Shown piece by piece: positions 1-8,452 of a stretch of DNA of 64,000 bases. Source of the DNA: an uncultured Mucispirillum sp. GTDB taxonomy: Bacteria; Chrysiogenota; Deferribacteres; Deferribacterales; Mucispirillaceae. The stretch is from the NCBI GenBank assembly GCA_944324465.1, contig CALUWI010000001.1:97023-161022 (forward strand), read 5' to 3'. The notes under the pieces were generated by a model. That model was given only the letters and a program-made list of their open reading frames with translations. It did no database searches and was not told the origin of the DNA. The translations under genes and the position numbers were made by a program. Positions within the stretch are counted from its first letter, which is position 1; the number at the start of each line of letters is the position of its first letter.

Positions 1-485
1 CTGTGTTTTTCGCCCCTTGATAAATCGCATATACTTTTTTTGCTGATAGTATCAAGACCTACTCTTTCAAGAGCTTCACGGGCAGAAATTCTATCTTTTG
101 TGCCTGGAATTTCTACTTTTTTTAATCTGTTATATGAACCCATAAGCACTAAATCATAAACATTAATAGGAAAATCCCAGTTTACAAAGTTTCTTGCAGG
201 TACATAAGCTATATCATTTTTTAGTGCATGAGTTGGTCTTGAATATATATATACATTTCCTGCAGATGGTTTATTTATTCCTGCAATAGTTTTTAAAAGA
301 GTTGTTTTACCTGAGTTATTAGGTCCAAGTACTGCCATTAATACACCACTTGGAATATCTAAATTAATATTAAAAAGAGTAGCTCTGCCGTTATATTCCA
401 CAGTTAAATTTTCTACTTTTACGGCTACATTTAACTGCTCTAAATGTTCTTTTGATGAATAAGTTCTAAGCATATTATTTTCCAT
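1..485 (-). CDS. Metal ABC transporter ATP-binding protein (3' part beyond window)
   Basis: Cytoplasmic ATPase of a zinc/manganese-type importer. I translated it from the ATG at 485; about 161 codons are visible and it runs off the left edge. The Walker A is GPNNSGKTT and the segment NWDFPINVYDLVLMG is typical of Mn/Zn (MntB/ZnuC-like) ATPases. It starts 8 nt after the binding-protein gene stops, so the two are co-transcribed. Two motifs are unusual: the Q-loop reads YVPAR where the family normally has a glutamine (VPQ), and the signature reads LSRGE instead of LSGGQ. The Walker B and the permease gene lie outside the window. Confidence 0.88.
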   Translation of the reverse strand, partial: MENNMLRTYSSKEHLEQLNVAVKVENLTVEYNGRATLFNINLDIPSGVLMAVLGPNNSGKTTLLKTIAGINKPSAGNVYIYSRPTHALKNDIAYVPARNFVNWDFPINVYDLVLMGSYNRLKKVEIPGTKDRISAREALERVGLDTISKKSICDLSRGEKH

Positions 486-493
486 TATTATAT

Positions 494-1417
494 TTATTTT
501 GATGATAATGCGTTTACTATTGTATTTATATTATGACGCATCATAGCTTCATAGTTATTATTATATCCAAGAGTATCAGAATAAAGAGTGCCGCCTATTT
601 TTACAAAATGCCCCCTTGCCTTTAATGTAGACTGTAAAAGCCTTATATTTTTATCAGGCAGAGTAGCTTCTAAAAATAAAGTAGTAACATTTTTTTCTAT
701 TAATACATCTGCTAAATCATTAATATCTGCAGATGATATTTCACTTGATGTGCTTGAGCCCTGCAGATAATATGTTTCAAATCCATAAGCCCTGCCAAAA
801 TATGCGAAAGCATCATGTTCTGTTACTATGATACGCTTTTCCACAGGTATTTTTGCGACCTGGTCTTTTATATATTTATTTAATCTATCTAATATATATA
901 AAAACACTTCTTCATTTTGGAAATATATCTGCTGGTTTACATTATTCATAGATACAAGGTTATCTGCAATAAAATGAGCCGCTGTTTTCCATAATACAGG
1001 GTCATGCCAAAAGTGCGGGTTTACTGATTCCTTATCGCTGTTTTTTTCTTTATCATATATAAGTTTGTCTTTTGGCAGACAGTCAATAATAGAAACTGCT
1101 GGAGTAATATTGCCTATTTTGCTTAATGCCCACTCTAATCTTCCTTCTAAACTTCCGCCGTTATATATAATAAGTGATGAATCTGTTATTCTAATAATAT
1201 CTTTTTCTGTAGCAGTATATGAGTGAGGGTCATTTCCCCTTCTCATAGCAGTACTTGTTTCAATAAAATTTCCGCCAATAGATTTTACTAAATCATCTAT
1301 AATTTCATTTGAACTCATTATAACTGATTTATATTTATTTTTCACAGTTTTTGGCTGGCATGCACTAATTACTATTCCTATAATTAATATACTGACTAAT
1401 AAATATATTTTTTTCAT
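494..1417 (-). CDS. Metal ABC transporter substrate-binding lipoprotein (ZnuA/TroA/MntC family)
   Basis: Periplasmic lipoprotein that captures Zn2+ or Mn2+ for the ABC importer. A lipoprotein signal ends at Cys20 (IVISAC). Candidate metal ligands follow the cluster A-I pattern: His65 (NDPHSYT), His135/His138 (NPHFWHDP), His201 (TEHDAFAYFG) and Asp281 (YSDTLG). There is no long His-rich loop between the first two ligand positions, which fits Mn or Fe binding as well as Zn. The 307 aa length is normal. It begins only 4 nt after ispG stops, so it is probably expressed from the ispG promoter. I see no obvious Zur/MntR operator immediately upstream. Metal specificity cannot be set from sequence alone. 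Confidence 0.9.
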   Translation of the reverse strand: MKKIYLLVSILIIGIVISACQPKTVKNKYKSVIMSSNEIIDDLVKSIGGNFIETSTAMRRGNDPHSYTATEKDIIRITDSSLIIYNGGSLEGRLEWALSKIGNITPAVSIIDCLPKDKLIYDKEKNSDKESVNPHFWHDPVLWKTAAHFIADNLVSMNNVNQQIYFQNEEVFLYILDRLNKYIKDQVAKIPVEKRIIVTEHDAFAYFGRAYGFETYYLQGSSTSSEISSADINDLADVLIEKNVTTLFLEATLPDKNIRLLQSTLKARGHFVKIGGTLYSDTLGYNNNYEAMMRHNINTIVNALSSK

Positions 1418-1421
1418 TCTC

Positions 1422-2468
1422 TTATATTATTCCATCTTCTTTTAAAATATTTTCAAACTCTTTTAATAAAATATCTTCATTAACTTTTTTTAATATTTCG
1501 CCTTTTTTAAAGATAAGCCCTTGACCTTTGCCGCCTGCAATACCATAATCAGCTTCACGAGCTTCCCCCGGACCGTTTACAGCACAGCCCATAACAGCAA
1601 CAGTAACAAGTGATTTTGATGTCTGCAGCATATCTTCTACTTTATTTGCTAAATCTATTAAATTAATTTCAGTTCTTCCACATGTAGGGCAGGATATGAT
1701 TTCTGGACCTTTTCTTCTTAAATCAAGTGCTGATACTATCTGCCAGCCAGTTTTTACTTCATCTATCGGCTCGCCAGTTAATGAAACCCTTAATGTATCA
1801 CCTATTCCAAGAGAAAGTATTGCACCAATTCCAACTGCAGATTTCACAGTACCTGCAAAAAGAGTGCCTGCTTCTGTTACTCCAACATGAAGTGGCGAGT
1901 TATCCTGTTCTGCAAACAGCTTATAAGCCTGAATAGTCATTGGAACAGAGCTTGATTTTAATGACACTTTAAAGTTATCAAAGTTTAAGTCATATAAATA
2001 TCTGATATTTCTTAAAGCTGATTCAACAATAGCTTCTGCAGTTACACCCCTGCTTGCAAGTATATCTTTTTCCAGTGAACCTGAATTTATACCTACCCTT
2101 ATGGCAGCACCTGCTGCTTTTACTGCATCAGTTACTATTTTCAGCCTTTCAAACCCGCCAAGATTACCGGGGTTTATGCGAATACAGTCAGCCCCAGATT
2201 CTACAGATTTAACTGCTAATTTATAGTCAAAATGGATATCTGCAATTAATGGTATATGTATTTTATCTTTTATTTCTTTTAATGCATTAGCAGCTACTTC
2301 ATCAGGAACTGCACAACGGATTATCTCACAGCCTGCTTTTTCAAGCTCTAATATTTGCTGCACGGTTGATTCCACATCTCTTGTATCAGTATTTGTCATG
2401 GACTGAATAAGTACAGGATTACCGCCTCCAATTAATACACTGCCAACTTTTATTACACGGCTTTTCAT
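1422..2468 (-). CDS. ispG: 4-hydroxy-3-methylbut-2-enyl diphosphate synthase
   Basis: Cytoplasmic Fe-S enzyme of the MEP isoprenoid pathway; it reductively converts MEcPP to HMBPP. The 348 aa protein is the compact bacterial form with a TIM barrel and a C-terminal reductase-like domain. The [4Fe-4S] ligands are Cys260 and Cys263 (CPTCGR) and Cys295 (MGCAVNGPGE), with the conserved Glu302 as the fourth ligand. The N-terminal VGSVLIGGGNPVLIQSMTNTDT is diagnostic. It is the first gene of a unit continuing into the metal-importer genes with a 4 nt gap. Pairing of ispG with a metal importer is not a standard arrangement. Confidence 0.97.
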   Translation of the reverse strand: MKSRVIKVGSVLIGGGNPVLIQSMTNTDTRDVESTVQQILELEKAGCEIIRCAVPDEVAANALKEIKDKIHIPLIADIHFDYKLAVKSVESGADCIRINPGNLGGFERLKIVTDAVKAAGAAIRVGINSGSLEKDILASRGVTAEAIVESALRNIRYLYDLNFDNFKVSLKSSSVPMTIQAYKLFAEQDNSPLHVGVTEAGTLFAGTVKSAVGIGAILSLGIGDTLRVSLTGEPIDEVKTGWQIVSALDLRRKGPEIISCPTCGRTEINLIDLANKVEDMLQTSKSLVTVAVMGCAVNGPGEAREADYGIAGGKGQGLIFKKGEILKKVNEDILLKEFENILKEDGII

Positions 2469-2532
2469 TTACTTACCTTTATATAATTATAATTTTTATA
2501 CTTTAACATATATATATTACTAAAATCAACTA

Positions 2533-2606
2533 TTTTAATTTTCTTGTTTACTCATATTTTTAAACTGCATTGAAACTAATCTTTTTACAATAAAATTGGT
2601 GTTTTA
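2533..2606. repeat. 74-bp direct repeat, copy A
   Basis: Matches 2970-3043 with two mismatches at a constant offset of 437 bp. Begins TTTTAATTTTCTTGTTTACT and ends in AAAATTGGTGTTTTA. Confidence 0.95.
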
Positions 2607-2692
2607 TATTTTTTAATAATATGTATTTGCATAATATTCTACACTATCCCTGCCGCCGCAAATCTTATAAAGCAAAATTTTTGTTATTTCAT

Positions 2693-2835
2693 TCCTTATG
2701 CTCCGAATTGTATAACCATTCACAATTTTTTCTCCATTGCTGCAGCAACTCGCTAACGCTCAAGACTTTCTGATGAGCAAAACATTCCGAAAAAATTGCT
2801 CATATACAATTAAGTCGCAAAGATAACGAAATAAC
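2693..2835. repeat. Palindromic MITE-like element, copy 1
   Basis: Terminal inverted repeats of about 45 bp: the left end starts GTTATTTCATT and contains AATTGTATA...CAATTTTTTC; the right end reads GAAAAAATTG...TACAATT...AACGAAATAAC. It is homologous over its whole length to 51813-51961. It is non-coding and could fold into one long hairpin. No transposase is present, so it resembles a MITE or an extended REP element. The outer context (TGCCGCCGCAAA...) is also shared with the second copy. Confidence 0.75.
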
Positions 2836-2969
2836 TTAGACAACTCTTAAAAGCAGAAATAGTGATATATAATATATTAACTTCAAAGACTATTTTTAAT
2901 TTCTTATATATTTTTCCTTTATTATTATATATTTAAAAATATTTTTTCATAAAAATGGAGGTACACCAA

Positions 2970-3043
2970 TTTTAATTTTCTTGTTTACTCATATTTTTAA
3001 ACTGCATTGAAACTAATCTTTTTACAGTAAAATTGGTATTTTA
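2970..3043. repeat. 74-bp direct repeat, copy B
   Basis: Second copy of the repeat at 2533-2606. The two copies bracket the palindromic element at 2693-2835 and sit just upstream of the phage-type genes. Confidence 0.95.
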
Positions 3044-3149
3044 CATTTATAATATCCGTATTTTATGATTTTTCGGACATAACGGACACTGATATTTTTA
3101 TGCAGCATATTATAGCTGATAAATTACATTACTTTTTAGGAGCAATAAT

Positions 3150-3707
3150 ATGGCAAATATAAAAAAATTAATAGAAAGAATACGCATAAAAATTAATGAT
3201 ACAGCATCTTTTGAATTTCAAGATAATGAACTTTTATCATATATCCATGAAGGCTTATCTATGCTTGAAATACTGCTGCTGTCTAATAAAGTACAGTTTA
3301 ATATAACATATCTTTCTTCTGCTGCTTCAGTATGCCCAGTGCCTGAAGATATGCTTAAAATACATAAAATCACTGCTGATAAAAAAGAAATACCACTAAA
3401 AGATATTACTGATGATACCTACGGCTACTATATTTTAAATAATAATATAATACTGCCATGCACTAATGCAGAAATATATTATATTAAAGAATTTGATAGA
3501 TACAGCATAGATGATGAAATAAATCTTCCTAATATTTATATAGAATATCTTTATAATAATGCAGTTATCAAAGCTCTATCAAGATTAGAATTTAATATGG
3601 AAACTGAAAAAAATGAACTTATGCAGCTTTCTTCTTTAATTATAAAAACTGCACTTCATAATAACAGTATATATCAAATGAAAAGATATAACGGGTATAT
3701 ATTATGA
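3150..3707 (+). CDS. Phage-type head-tail adaptor-like protein
   Basis: A 185 aa protein with no signal peptide or membrane segment. Its N-terminal pattern (a helix IKKLIERIRIKIND, then FQDNELLSYIHEGLSMLE) is like the small neck/adaptor proteins that join the portal to the tail in podovirus-type phages. That reading rests on pattern and on its neighbours, not on a search. It overlaps the next gene by 4 nt (ATGA), so the two are translationally coupled. The start is supported by AGGAG 7 nt upstream. Codon use is as AT-rich as that of its neighbours, so recent transfer from a different background is not evident. Confidence 0.6.
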   Translation: MANIKKLIERIRIKINDTASFEFQDNELLSYIHEGLSMLEILLLSNKVQFNITYLSSAASVCPVPEDMLKIHKITADKKEIPLKDITDDTYGYYILNNNIILPCTNAEIYYIKEFDRYSIDDEINLPNIYIEYLYNNAVIKALSRLEFNMETEKNELMQLSSLIIKTALHNNSIYQMKRYNGYIL

Positions 3708-5851
3708 AAAAATCATCATATCACTCAAAAAACAGTGTAATCAAACTTTATAAGCCAATAGGTGGTATGTGCAACACTATAAGCGGCGAATATATAAAAG
3801 ATAATCAAGCCTGCAGTATAAGTGGTGTTATATATAATGAAGATACAAATACTTTTCAAGGTTCGCCAGTATATAAAGCAGAACCTTCTTTTGCTGACCA
3901 AAAATTTGCAAAACTTTTTAATGTAGAATATAATGGCAAAAATGATGTTTTTGGTACATATTCCGGGGGCATAACAAATATTACTGAAAATAGAAATTAT
4001 CCTATAGAAACAGGTGTTATACCAACTGATATAATATATAATCAAGATGGACTTTATATATCATCTTCATCAAATGTATATCATTTAAATATTGATGGAG
4101 AATTAACTAAAATAGCATTTTCCTTTGCACCATTTATGTGGCAGAGAATATCTGCAAGGCAGAGTGCCAGCTCTTATACAAATGCAGTTACATATTATAA
4201 TGATAAAATCTATTTTAGTGATAACCGTGGAACTGGCTATATGACATTAAGCGGAGAAATTATAAAAATATTAAACAGTGAAATAAAAGTATTTGAATTT
4301 TTTCCGTGCAGTAATACCCTTTTTGCCTGTTATGCTAATGATATATATATTATTTCTGATAATGAATTAATACATTTTATGAATTTTGAACATCTTGGAT
4401 TAAGAGTAAAAGTATGTGCATCTACTGATTACAGCCTGTTGATTTTAAATTATGATAAAGCTTATGAAATATATGAAGTAAATACTCTGACTAAAGCCAT
4501 AACAACATATAGGATTAATGCTTTAAAAGGTCTTGGCACTTACGGCATAAAATATTTAAGAGTTATAAATAATAAATTTTACTTATTAGTAAATGAAACT
4601 GATGAATCATTTTCCTATAATTATGCATCTCTTTACAGACTTACTTTTAACGGTTCAGAATATAATATAGTAGAGAAATTATTTGAAAATATTTCTAAAA
4701 ACAATTTTTTACTGGATGTTTTATATATAAACTCTAAATTGATATGCTACTTTGGTTCTCAGTATGATAGTCCTATATTTAATGATACTATTGAGCTTTA
4801 TGAATACAGCAATAAAAAATTAGTATATCTAAGCTACTCAAACAGTCCTGCAAATACTGGGGTTACCCAAAATCTTTCTGTAAAAGGCAGCAGACTTTAC
4901 TGTGCAAATAACTATGGAATGTATTATGTTGATATTTTGCCGTCAAAAGAGAATATACCATGTCTTTTAGTGCAAAATGGAAGATTAATTGTTCCGCAAA
5001 ATTCTACTTTATATTTCAGTGGTGCAGGTGATTTTTACAACTGGTCATGGAATACAGACAGTGATGCACAATTTATAGAAATAGGTTATAAAGACGGCGG
5101 TAAAATCATATATGCTGCTCTTGTACTGGACAGTATTATTGTTTTTAAGGATAACGGCAATATATACAGACTTGCAGGCAGTTACCCATACTGGACTGTA
5201 TCAAAACTTGGAGAAATAGATAAACTGACAAGTAAAGCTATTACTTTTGGCTCTGAAATAATTTTTGGAGCATCTTCTGGCATCAAAAAAATAGGTGTTA
5301 CAGAATATTATGGGGACTTTTTTTTATCTGATTACCAGCAGTATGTACATGATAAAAATATTTCAGATGTAAGCCTGTGCAGAGAGCGAAATACTGTTAT
5401 TTTTATTAATGATGAATATATTTTTGAGTACAGCAGCATTTTAAAAGGGTTTACTATTTATAAAAATAATATAACGGATAAAATACAGCAGATTATAGAA
5501 GTATATGAAGAAAATGATACTTATTCAAGCTATGCTTTAAATTCGAATGGTATTCTTTATAAAGCAGATAAAACAGCACTTAACAGTATAGATGTAAAAT
5601 ATAAAGAAATAAAAAACAACCAATATATTTTAGTTAAAGCAGTTACTGTTTTTACACCAGAATTGCAAAATGATGAAACATTTACATTAAAGATAAATGA
5701 ATATAATAATACATTCACTTTAAAGGCAGGCAAAACTCGCCATAAATATTTTATTCTAAAAAAATTAAATGATTTACAGCTTGAATTATCCCATAATGGT
5801 GATTTTTTCATAGATAATATTTTTATAGAATACTCCACTATTGGAGAATAA
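3704..5851 (+). CDS. Large phage-type tail/neck structural protein (beta-rich)
   Basis: A 715 aa protein rich in Tyr, Asn and Ile, with many short beta-like repeats. The stretch around residues 430-500 (QNSTLYFSGAGDFYNWSW, then IIYAALVLDSIIVFKDNGNIYRLAG) resembles large beta-propeller-type virion proteins encoded next to adaptor genes (tail tubular B or DNA-stabilisation-type proteins). No secretion signal is present, which fits a virion part rather than an adhesin. It sits between the adaptor-like gene (4 nt overlap) and a small gene 17 nt downstream. The exact family is not certain. Confidence 0.6.
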   Translation: MKKSSYHSKNSVIKLYKPIGGMCNTISGEYIKDNQACSISGVIYNEDTNTFQGSPVYKAEPSFADQKFAKLFNVEYNGKNDVFGTYSGGITNITENRNYPIETGVIPTDIIYNQDGLYISSSSNVYHLNIDGELTKIAFSFAPFMWQRISARQSASSYTNAVTYYNDKIYFSDNRGTGYMTLSGEIIKILNSEIKVFEFFPCSNTLFACYANDIYIISDNELIHFMNFEHLGLRVKVCASTDYSLLILNYDKAYEIYEVNTLTKAITTYRINALKGLGTYGIKYLRVINNKFYLLVNETDESFSYNYASLYRLTFNGSEYNIVEKLFENISKNNFLLDVLYINSKLICYFGSQYDSPIFNDTIELYEYSNKKLVYLSYSNSPANTGVTQNLSVKGSRLYCANNYGMYYVDILPSKENIPCLLVQNGRLIVPQNSTLYFSGAGDFYNWSWNTDSDAQFIEIGYKDGGKIIYAALVLDSIIVFKDNGNIYRLAGSYPYWTVSKLGEIDKLTSKAITFGSEIIFGASSGIKKIGVTEYYGDFFLSDYQQYVHDKNISDVSLCRERNTVIFINDEYIFEYSSILKGFTIYKNNITDKIQQIIEVYEENDTYSSYALNSNGILYKADKTALNSIDVKYKEIKNNQYILVKAVTVFTPELQNDETFTLKINEYNNTFTLKAGKTRHKYFILKKLNDLQLELSHNGDFFIDNIFIEYSTIGE

Positions 5852-5868
5852 ATAAACGGAGGAAAATT

Positions 5869-6204
5869 ATGAGTTTTTGGGAAGGATTTAATAAACTACT
5901 TTTCGGAGAAAATAAATCAAGTAATAAACAGCAAGAGCAGTATGATAAAGTAGCAGATTATGATAACAGAATGGAAGATTTTGAAAATTTAAGCGGTTCT
6001 GCAATAAATGAAATGGCAAACCGTGGAATAATTAATTCTTCTGTTACTGCCAAAGCATTAGGCACAGCTGCAGCTGAAGCTGAAAATAACTACTGGAATG
6101 ACCAGATGAAATTATTAGGCTACAGCTATGGCACAGATAAAAAAGGTATTGCCGATGATTTATCATCAACCTTTACAAAAAGCTTTATAAAAAGCATATT
6201 TTAA
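5869..6204 (+). CDS. Small phage-type virion protein
   Basis: A 111 aa protein, mostly helical, with a Gln/Asn-rich N-terminus and the stretch EMANRGIINSSVTAKALG followed by an Ala-rich helix. Short proteins of this kind are common directly after neck genes in phage genomes, but I cannot name a family with confidence. It has a strong ribosome-binding site (GGAGG, 7 nt before the ATG) and is the last gene of this three-gene unit. A GTCCGC-type hairpin follows 17 nt after the stop. Confidence 0.55.
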   Translation: MSFWEGFNKLLFGENKSSNKQQEQYDKVADYDNRMEDFENLSGSAINEMANRGIINSSVTAKALGTAAAEAENNYWNDQMKLLGYSYGTDKKGIADDLSSTFTKSFIKSIF

Positions 6205-6220
6205 AATAATAAATAAAAAT

Positions 6221-6251
6221 GTCCGCTTTGCCTTACACTGCTAAAGCGGAC
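6221..6251. terminator. GTCCGCTTT/AAAGCGGAC hairpin
   Basis: Perfect 9-bp stem. On the minus strand it is followed by ATTTTTATTT, so it can end the cytochrome operon; it also lies 16 nt after the phage-type unit on the plus strand. Confidence 0.7.
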
Positions 6252-6320
6252 CAGCGAATAATTAATGGTAGATACCTTATGGGAAAAGATACCTGCTAAT
6301 AATCATTTATATATTTATAT

Positions 6321-6343
6321 GTCCGCTCATATTATGAGCGGAC
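6321..6343. terminator. GTCCGCTCAT/ATGAGCGGAC hairpin
   Basis: Perfect 10-bp stem with a 3-nt loop, 37 nt beyond the cytochrome stop. The T-richness after it is weak on both strands. The GAGCGGAC stem sequence recurs near 51.3-51.6 kb. Confidence 0.65.
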
Positions 6344-6380
6344 AATATTATTTATTAAATAAGATAAAATATCTTATCTC

Positions 6381-6884
6381 TTACTTCATAGTATGCAAAG
6401 CACCAGCTTTTGTCATTGGTCTTGTTTTATGACATACTATACAGTTTTTAGCTGGTGTATTGCTCCAGTTGCCTACAGGGATTACACAGCTTGTGCCGCA
6501 GTGTGAGCCTGGGTCAGTTTGAACTCCTGATGCAAAGTTAGCTCTTGCATGGCTCATTGGATATGCTGTTTCATGACATGAATCACAGAAATCTTGTTTA
6601 TGACATGTCTGGCATGTTGTCCTGTTCCACCTTGATTCTAAACCGTGTGTTTTATTCACAAAAGTTACTGTATGGCTTCTTGGGGCTGTATCTTCATGAC
6701 ATGCTATACATTCACTTCTTTCTTCGTGGCACATTAAACATTCACTCATATTAGTTTTAGCTGCCTGCCCGTGCTGTTTCTCCCAAGTGCTGTTATGTGT
6801 GGACGGTTTTGTGCTGTCTACTGCAAAGGATACACTTGCTATAAGTAAAGAGAATAAACCGATTATTAATAATTTCATTTTCAT
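6381..6884 (-). CDS. Periplasmic pentahaem c-type cytochrome
   Basis: A 167 aa protein with an N-terminal Sec signal (about residues 1-21) and five CxxCH motifs: CLMCH, CIACH, CQTCH, CDSCH and CIVCH. A further Cys pair (CGTSC) lacks the histidine. Extra His residues could give bis-His ligation. It should be a periplasmic electron carrier. It is the last gene of the molybdoenzyme operon, 12 nt after the outer-membrane barrel gene, so it probably passes electrons to or from the molybdoenzyme/Fe-S pair or towards the outer membrane. The family beyond small multihaem cytochrome c is not assigned. Confidence 0.88.
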   Translation of the reverse strand: MKMKLLIIGLFSLLIASVSFAVDSTKPSTHNSTWEKQHGQAAKTNMSECLMCHEERSECIACHEDTAPRSHTVTFVNKTHGLESRWNRTTCQTCHKQDFCDSCHETAYPMSHARANFASGVQTDPGSHCGTSCVIPVGNWSNTPAKNCIVCHKTRPMTKAGALHTMK

Positions 6885-6896
6885 TATATATTCCCC

Positions 6897-8441
6897 CTAC
6901 CAGATAAAGTTCGCCCAAATACTTACTGTATGAATATCAGGCTGGAAGTCCGCACTTTTAAATAAATCTGCATATTCATAAGTATAATCAAGCTGTAATA
7001 CACACCAGTCTACTGGACGATACATTGCACCAATGTATGCCATTGTTGTATTTTCATTTCTTTCGCTTAAATTCAGCATTTCTTCGCCATACTGTGGGTA
7101 TGATTTAATTGGGCTGTTTCTATACTGGTAATTCTGCACATTCACACCTAACCAGGCTTCTATTCTGTCGGTAAATACCTGAGTCATTCTAAATCCACCC
7201 ATTACTTTTGAGTTGCTGTCCTGTCTTTTGTATTCTGCTACATCGTACCAGTCTACTATTAAGCTTAAGTAGTTGTTTTTATGGATTAAGCCTACAAAAT
7301 CTACATTACCAAATACTCTTTGATAATCTCTATCGCCGTATGCTTCGCTAAAGTTAAATCTTGTTTCCCAGCCTAAGCCTACTATTACATAGTCTGTGAT
7401 ACCTTGTGTCAGCATTACGCCACCCATTACATATTCACTACTTCCACCTAACATATCTTCATACATTGATACATATGGGTTAATGTCCCCTGTATTTTTG
7501 TCATACTGACCTGCTATATATGCTGATATTCCTGTACGGCTTGCATCAATATTAGCATCTAAGCCTGCTTCATAAAGCATTGCTTTACCTACTATTGCTC
7601 CTTCAAGATATATATTTGATGATATTATATCTGGAAAGTTTAAGTTCTGGTCTATTCTGCCTTTGGCTACATGTGTATTGAAATCGCCGCCATCTTCATG
7701 CATAAAGTAGTTGTATTCTGCTCTGATTTTTGTGCCGCTTATAGATACAGGCACTTCTATTGCTGCACCTACTACAGATGTTTTTAAGTTGCTGTAATAG
7801 CTGACAGGTAAACCACCATATACATCAAGTTTGAAATAGTCGCATGTATCAAAATGAAGGCTGCCGCCGTCTATTTTATACATATCTAAGTTGTTTAAGT
7901 AGATTCTTCCCGCTGCTATATCTGTATATGGCACTACTTTTTTAAACTCTACATTAGCCTGGTATATTCTAAAGTTACCGTCATACTGACCGTTTAAGCG
8001 GGTATATTCATCATATTTTCTTGATGTATAAAGTCCGTCATAAAACTGGTTGTATCCGCTTCCCTGCTGTGTTGCTGATATGCCGTCCATTGTGCTGCCG
8101 CCAATACTTGGAAGGCTGTCGTAAGCTCCACGCATATTTAAGTTTACATTCACTGTGCCTTGTCCCAGTTTTGCATCACTTAATCTAAGTCTTGCATACT
8201 GATAGATTGACCAGTCTTCATCTTCGCCAAATTTCATTGTGGCTCTTGTTGTTAACCCTATTTTTAATATCCCTGCATCACCAAAATCTAAGCCGTTAAG
8301 ACTTGCTTTGATACCGTTGGCATTTACATGCTTACTCCATGAGTCTGGTGTAACATAAGCATCACCAACATAGGCAAAAGCAGGAAGTGATAACGCTAAC
8401 AAACATGTTAATGTATATAACATCAGCCTTTTCATAGGCAT
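6897..8441 (-). CDS. Outer-membrane beta-barrel protein of the respiratory operon
   Basis: A 514 aa protein with a signal peptide (cleaved near LPAFA-YV), many alternating amphipathic strands and a C-terminal aromatic strand ending in WANFIW, as expected for BAM-inserted barrels. The second ATG (8435) has better spacing to AGGAG than the first. I see no N-terminal CxxC of the MtrB type. Its place between the chaperone and the multihaem cytochrome genes suggests a dedicated porin or an electron conduit. It may let substrate through or hold a haem protein in the outer membrane; sequence alone does not decide. Confidence 0.8.
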   Translation of the reverse strand: MPMKRLMLYTLTCLLALSLPAFAYVGDAYVTPDSWSKHVNANGIKASLNGLDFGDAGILKIGLTTRATMKFGEDEDWSIYQYARLRLSDAKLGQGTVNVNLNMRGAYDSLPSIGGSTMDGISATQQGSGYNQFYDGLYTSRKYDEYTRLNGQYDGNFRIYQANVEFKKVVPYTDIAAGRIYLNNLDMYKIDGGSLHFDTCDYFKLDVYGGLPVSYYSNLKTSVVGAAIEVPVSISGTKIRAEYNYFMHEDGGDFNTHVAKGRIDQNLNFPDIISSNIYLEGAIVGKAMLYEAGLDANIDASRTGISAYIAGQYDKNTGDINPYVSMYEDMLGGSSEYVMGGVMLTQGITDYVIVGLGWETRFNFSEAYGDRDYQRVFGNVDFVGLIHKNNYLSLIVDWYDVAEYKRQDSNSKVMGGFRMTQVFTDRIEAWLGVNVQNYQYRNSPIKSYPQYGEEMLNLSERNENTTMAYIGAMYRPVDWCVLQLDYTYEYADLFKSADFQPDIHTVSIWANFIW

Positions 8442-8452
8442 TTGCTCCTTAA

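Larger units (their letters stand above)
2469..3149. other. 681-bp intergenic region with two repeat types
   Basis: No credible ORF or RNA gene. It holds two 74-bp direct repeats (2533-2606 and 2970-3043) enclosing a 143-bp palindromic element (2693-2835), and then the AT-rich leader of the phage-type gene at 3150. That gene has a good ribosome-binding site (AGGAG, 7 nt before the ATG). Confidence 0.8.

Noticed and set aside
3150-6204. Recently acquired prophage with foreign composition
   Set aside because: Base and codon use look like the rest of the window, and no integrase or att sites are seen; a long-resident module fits better.
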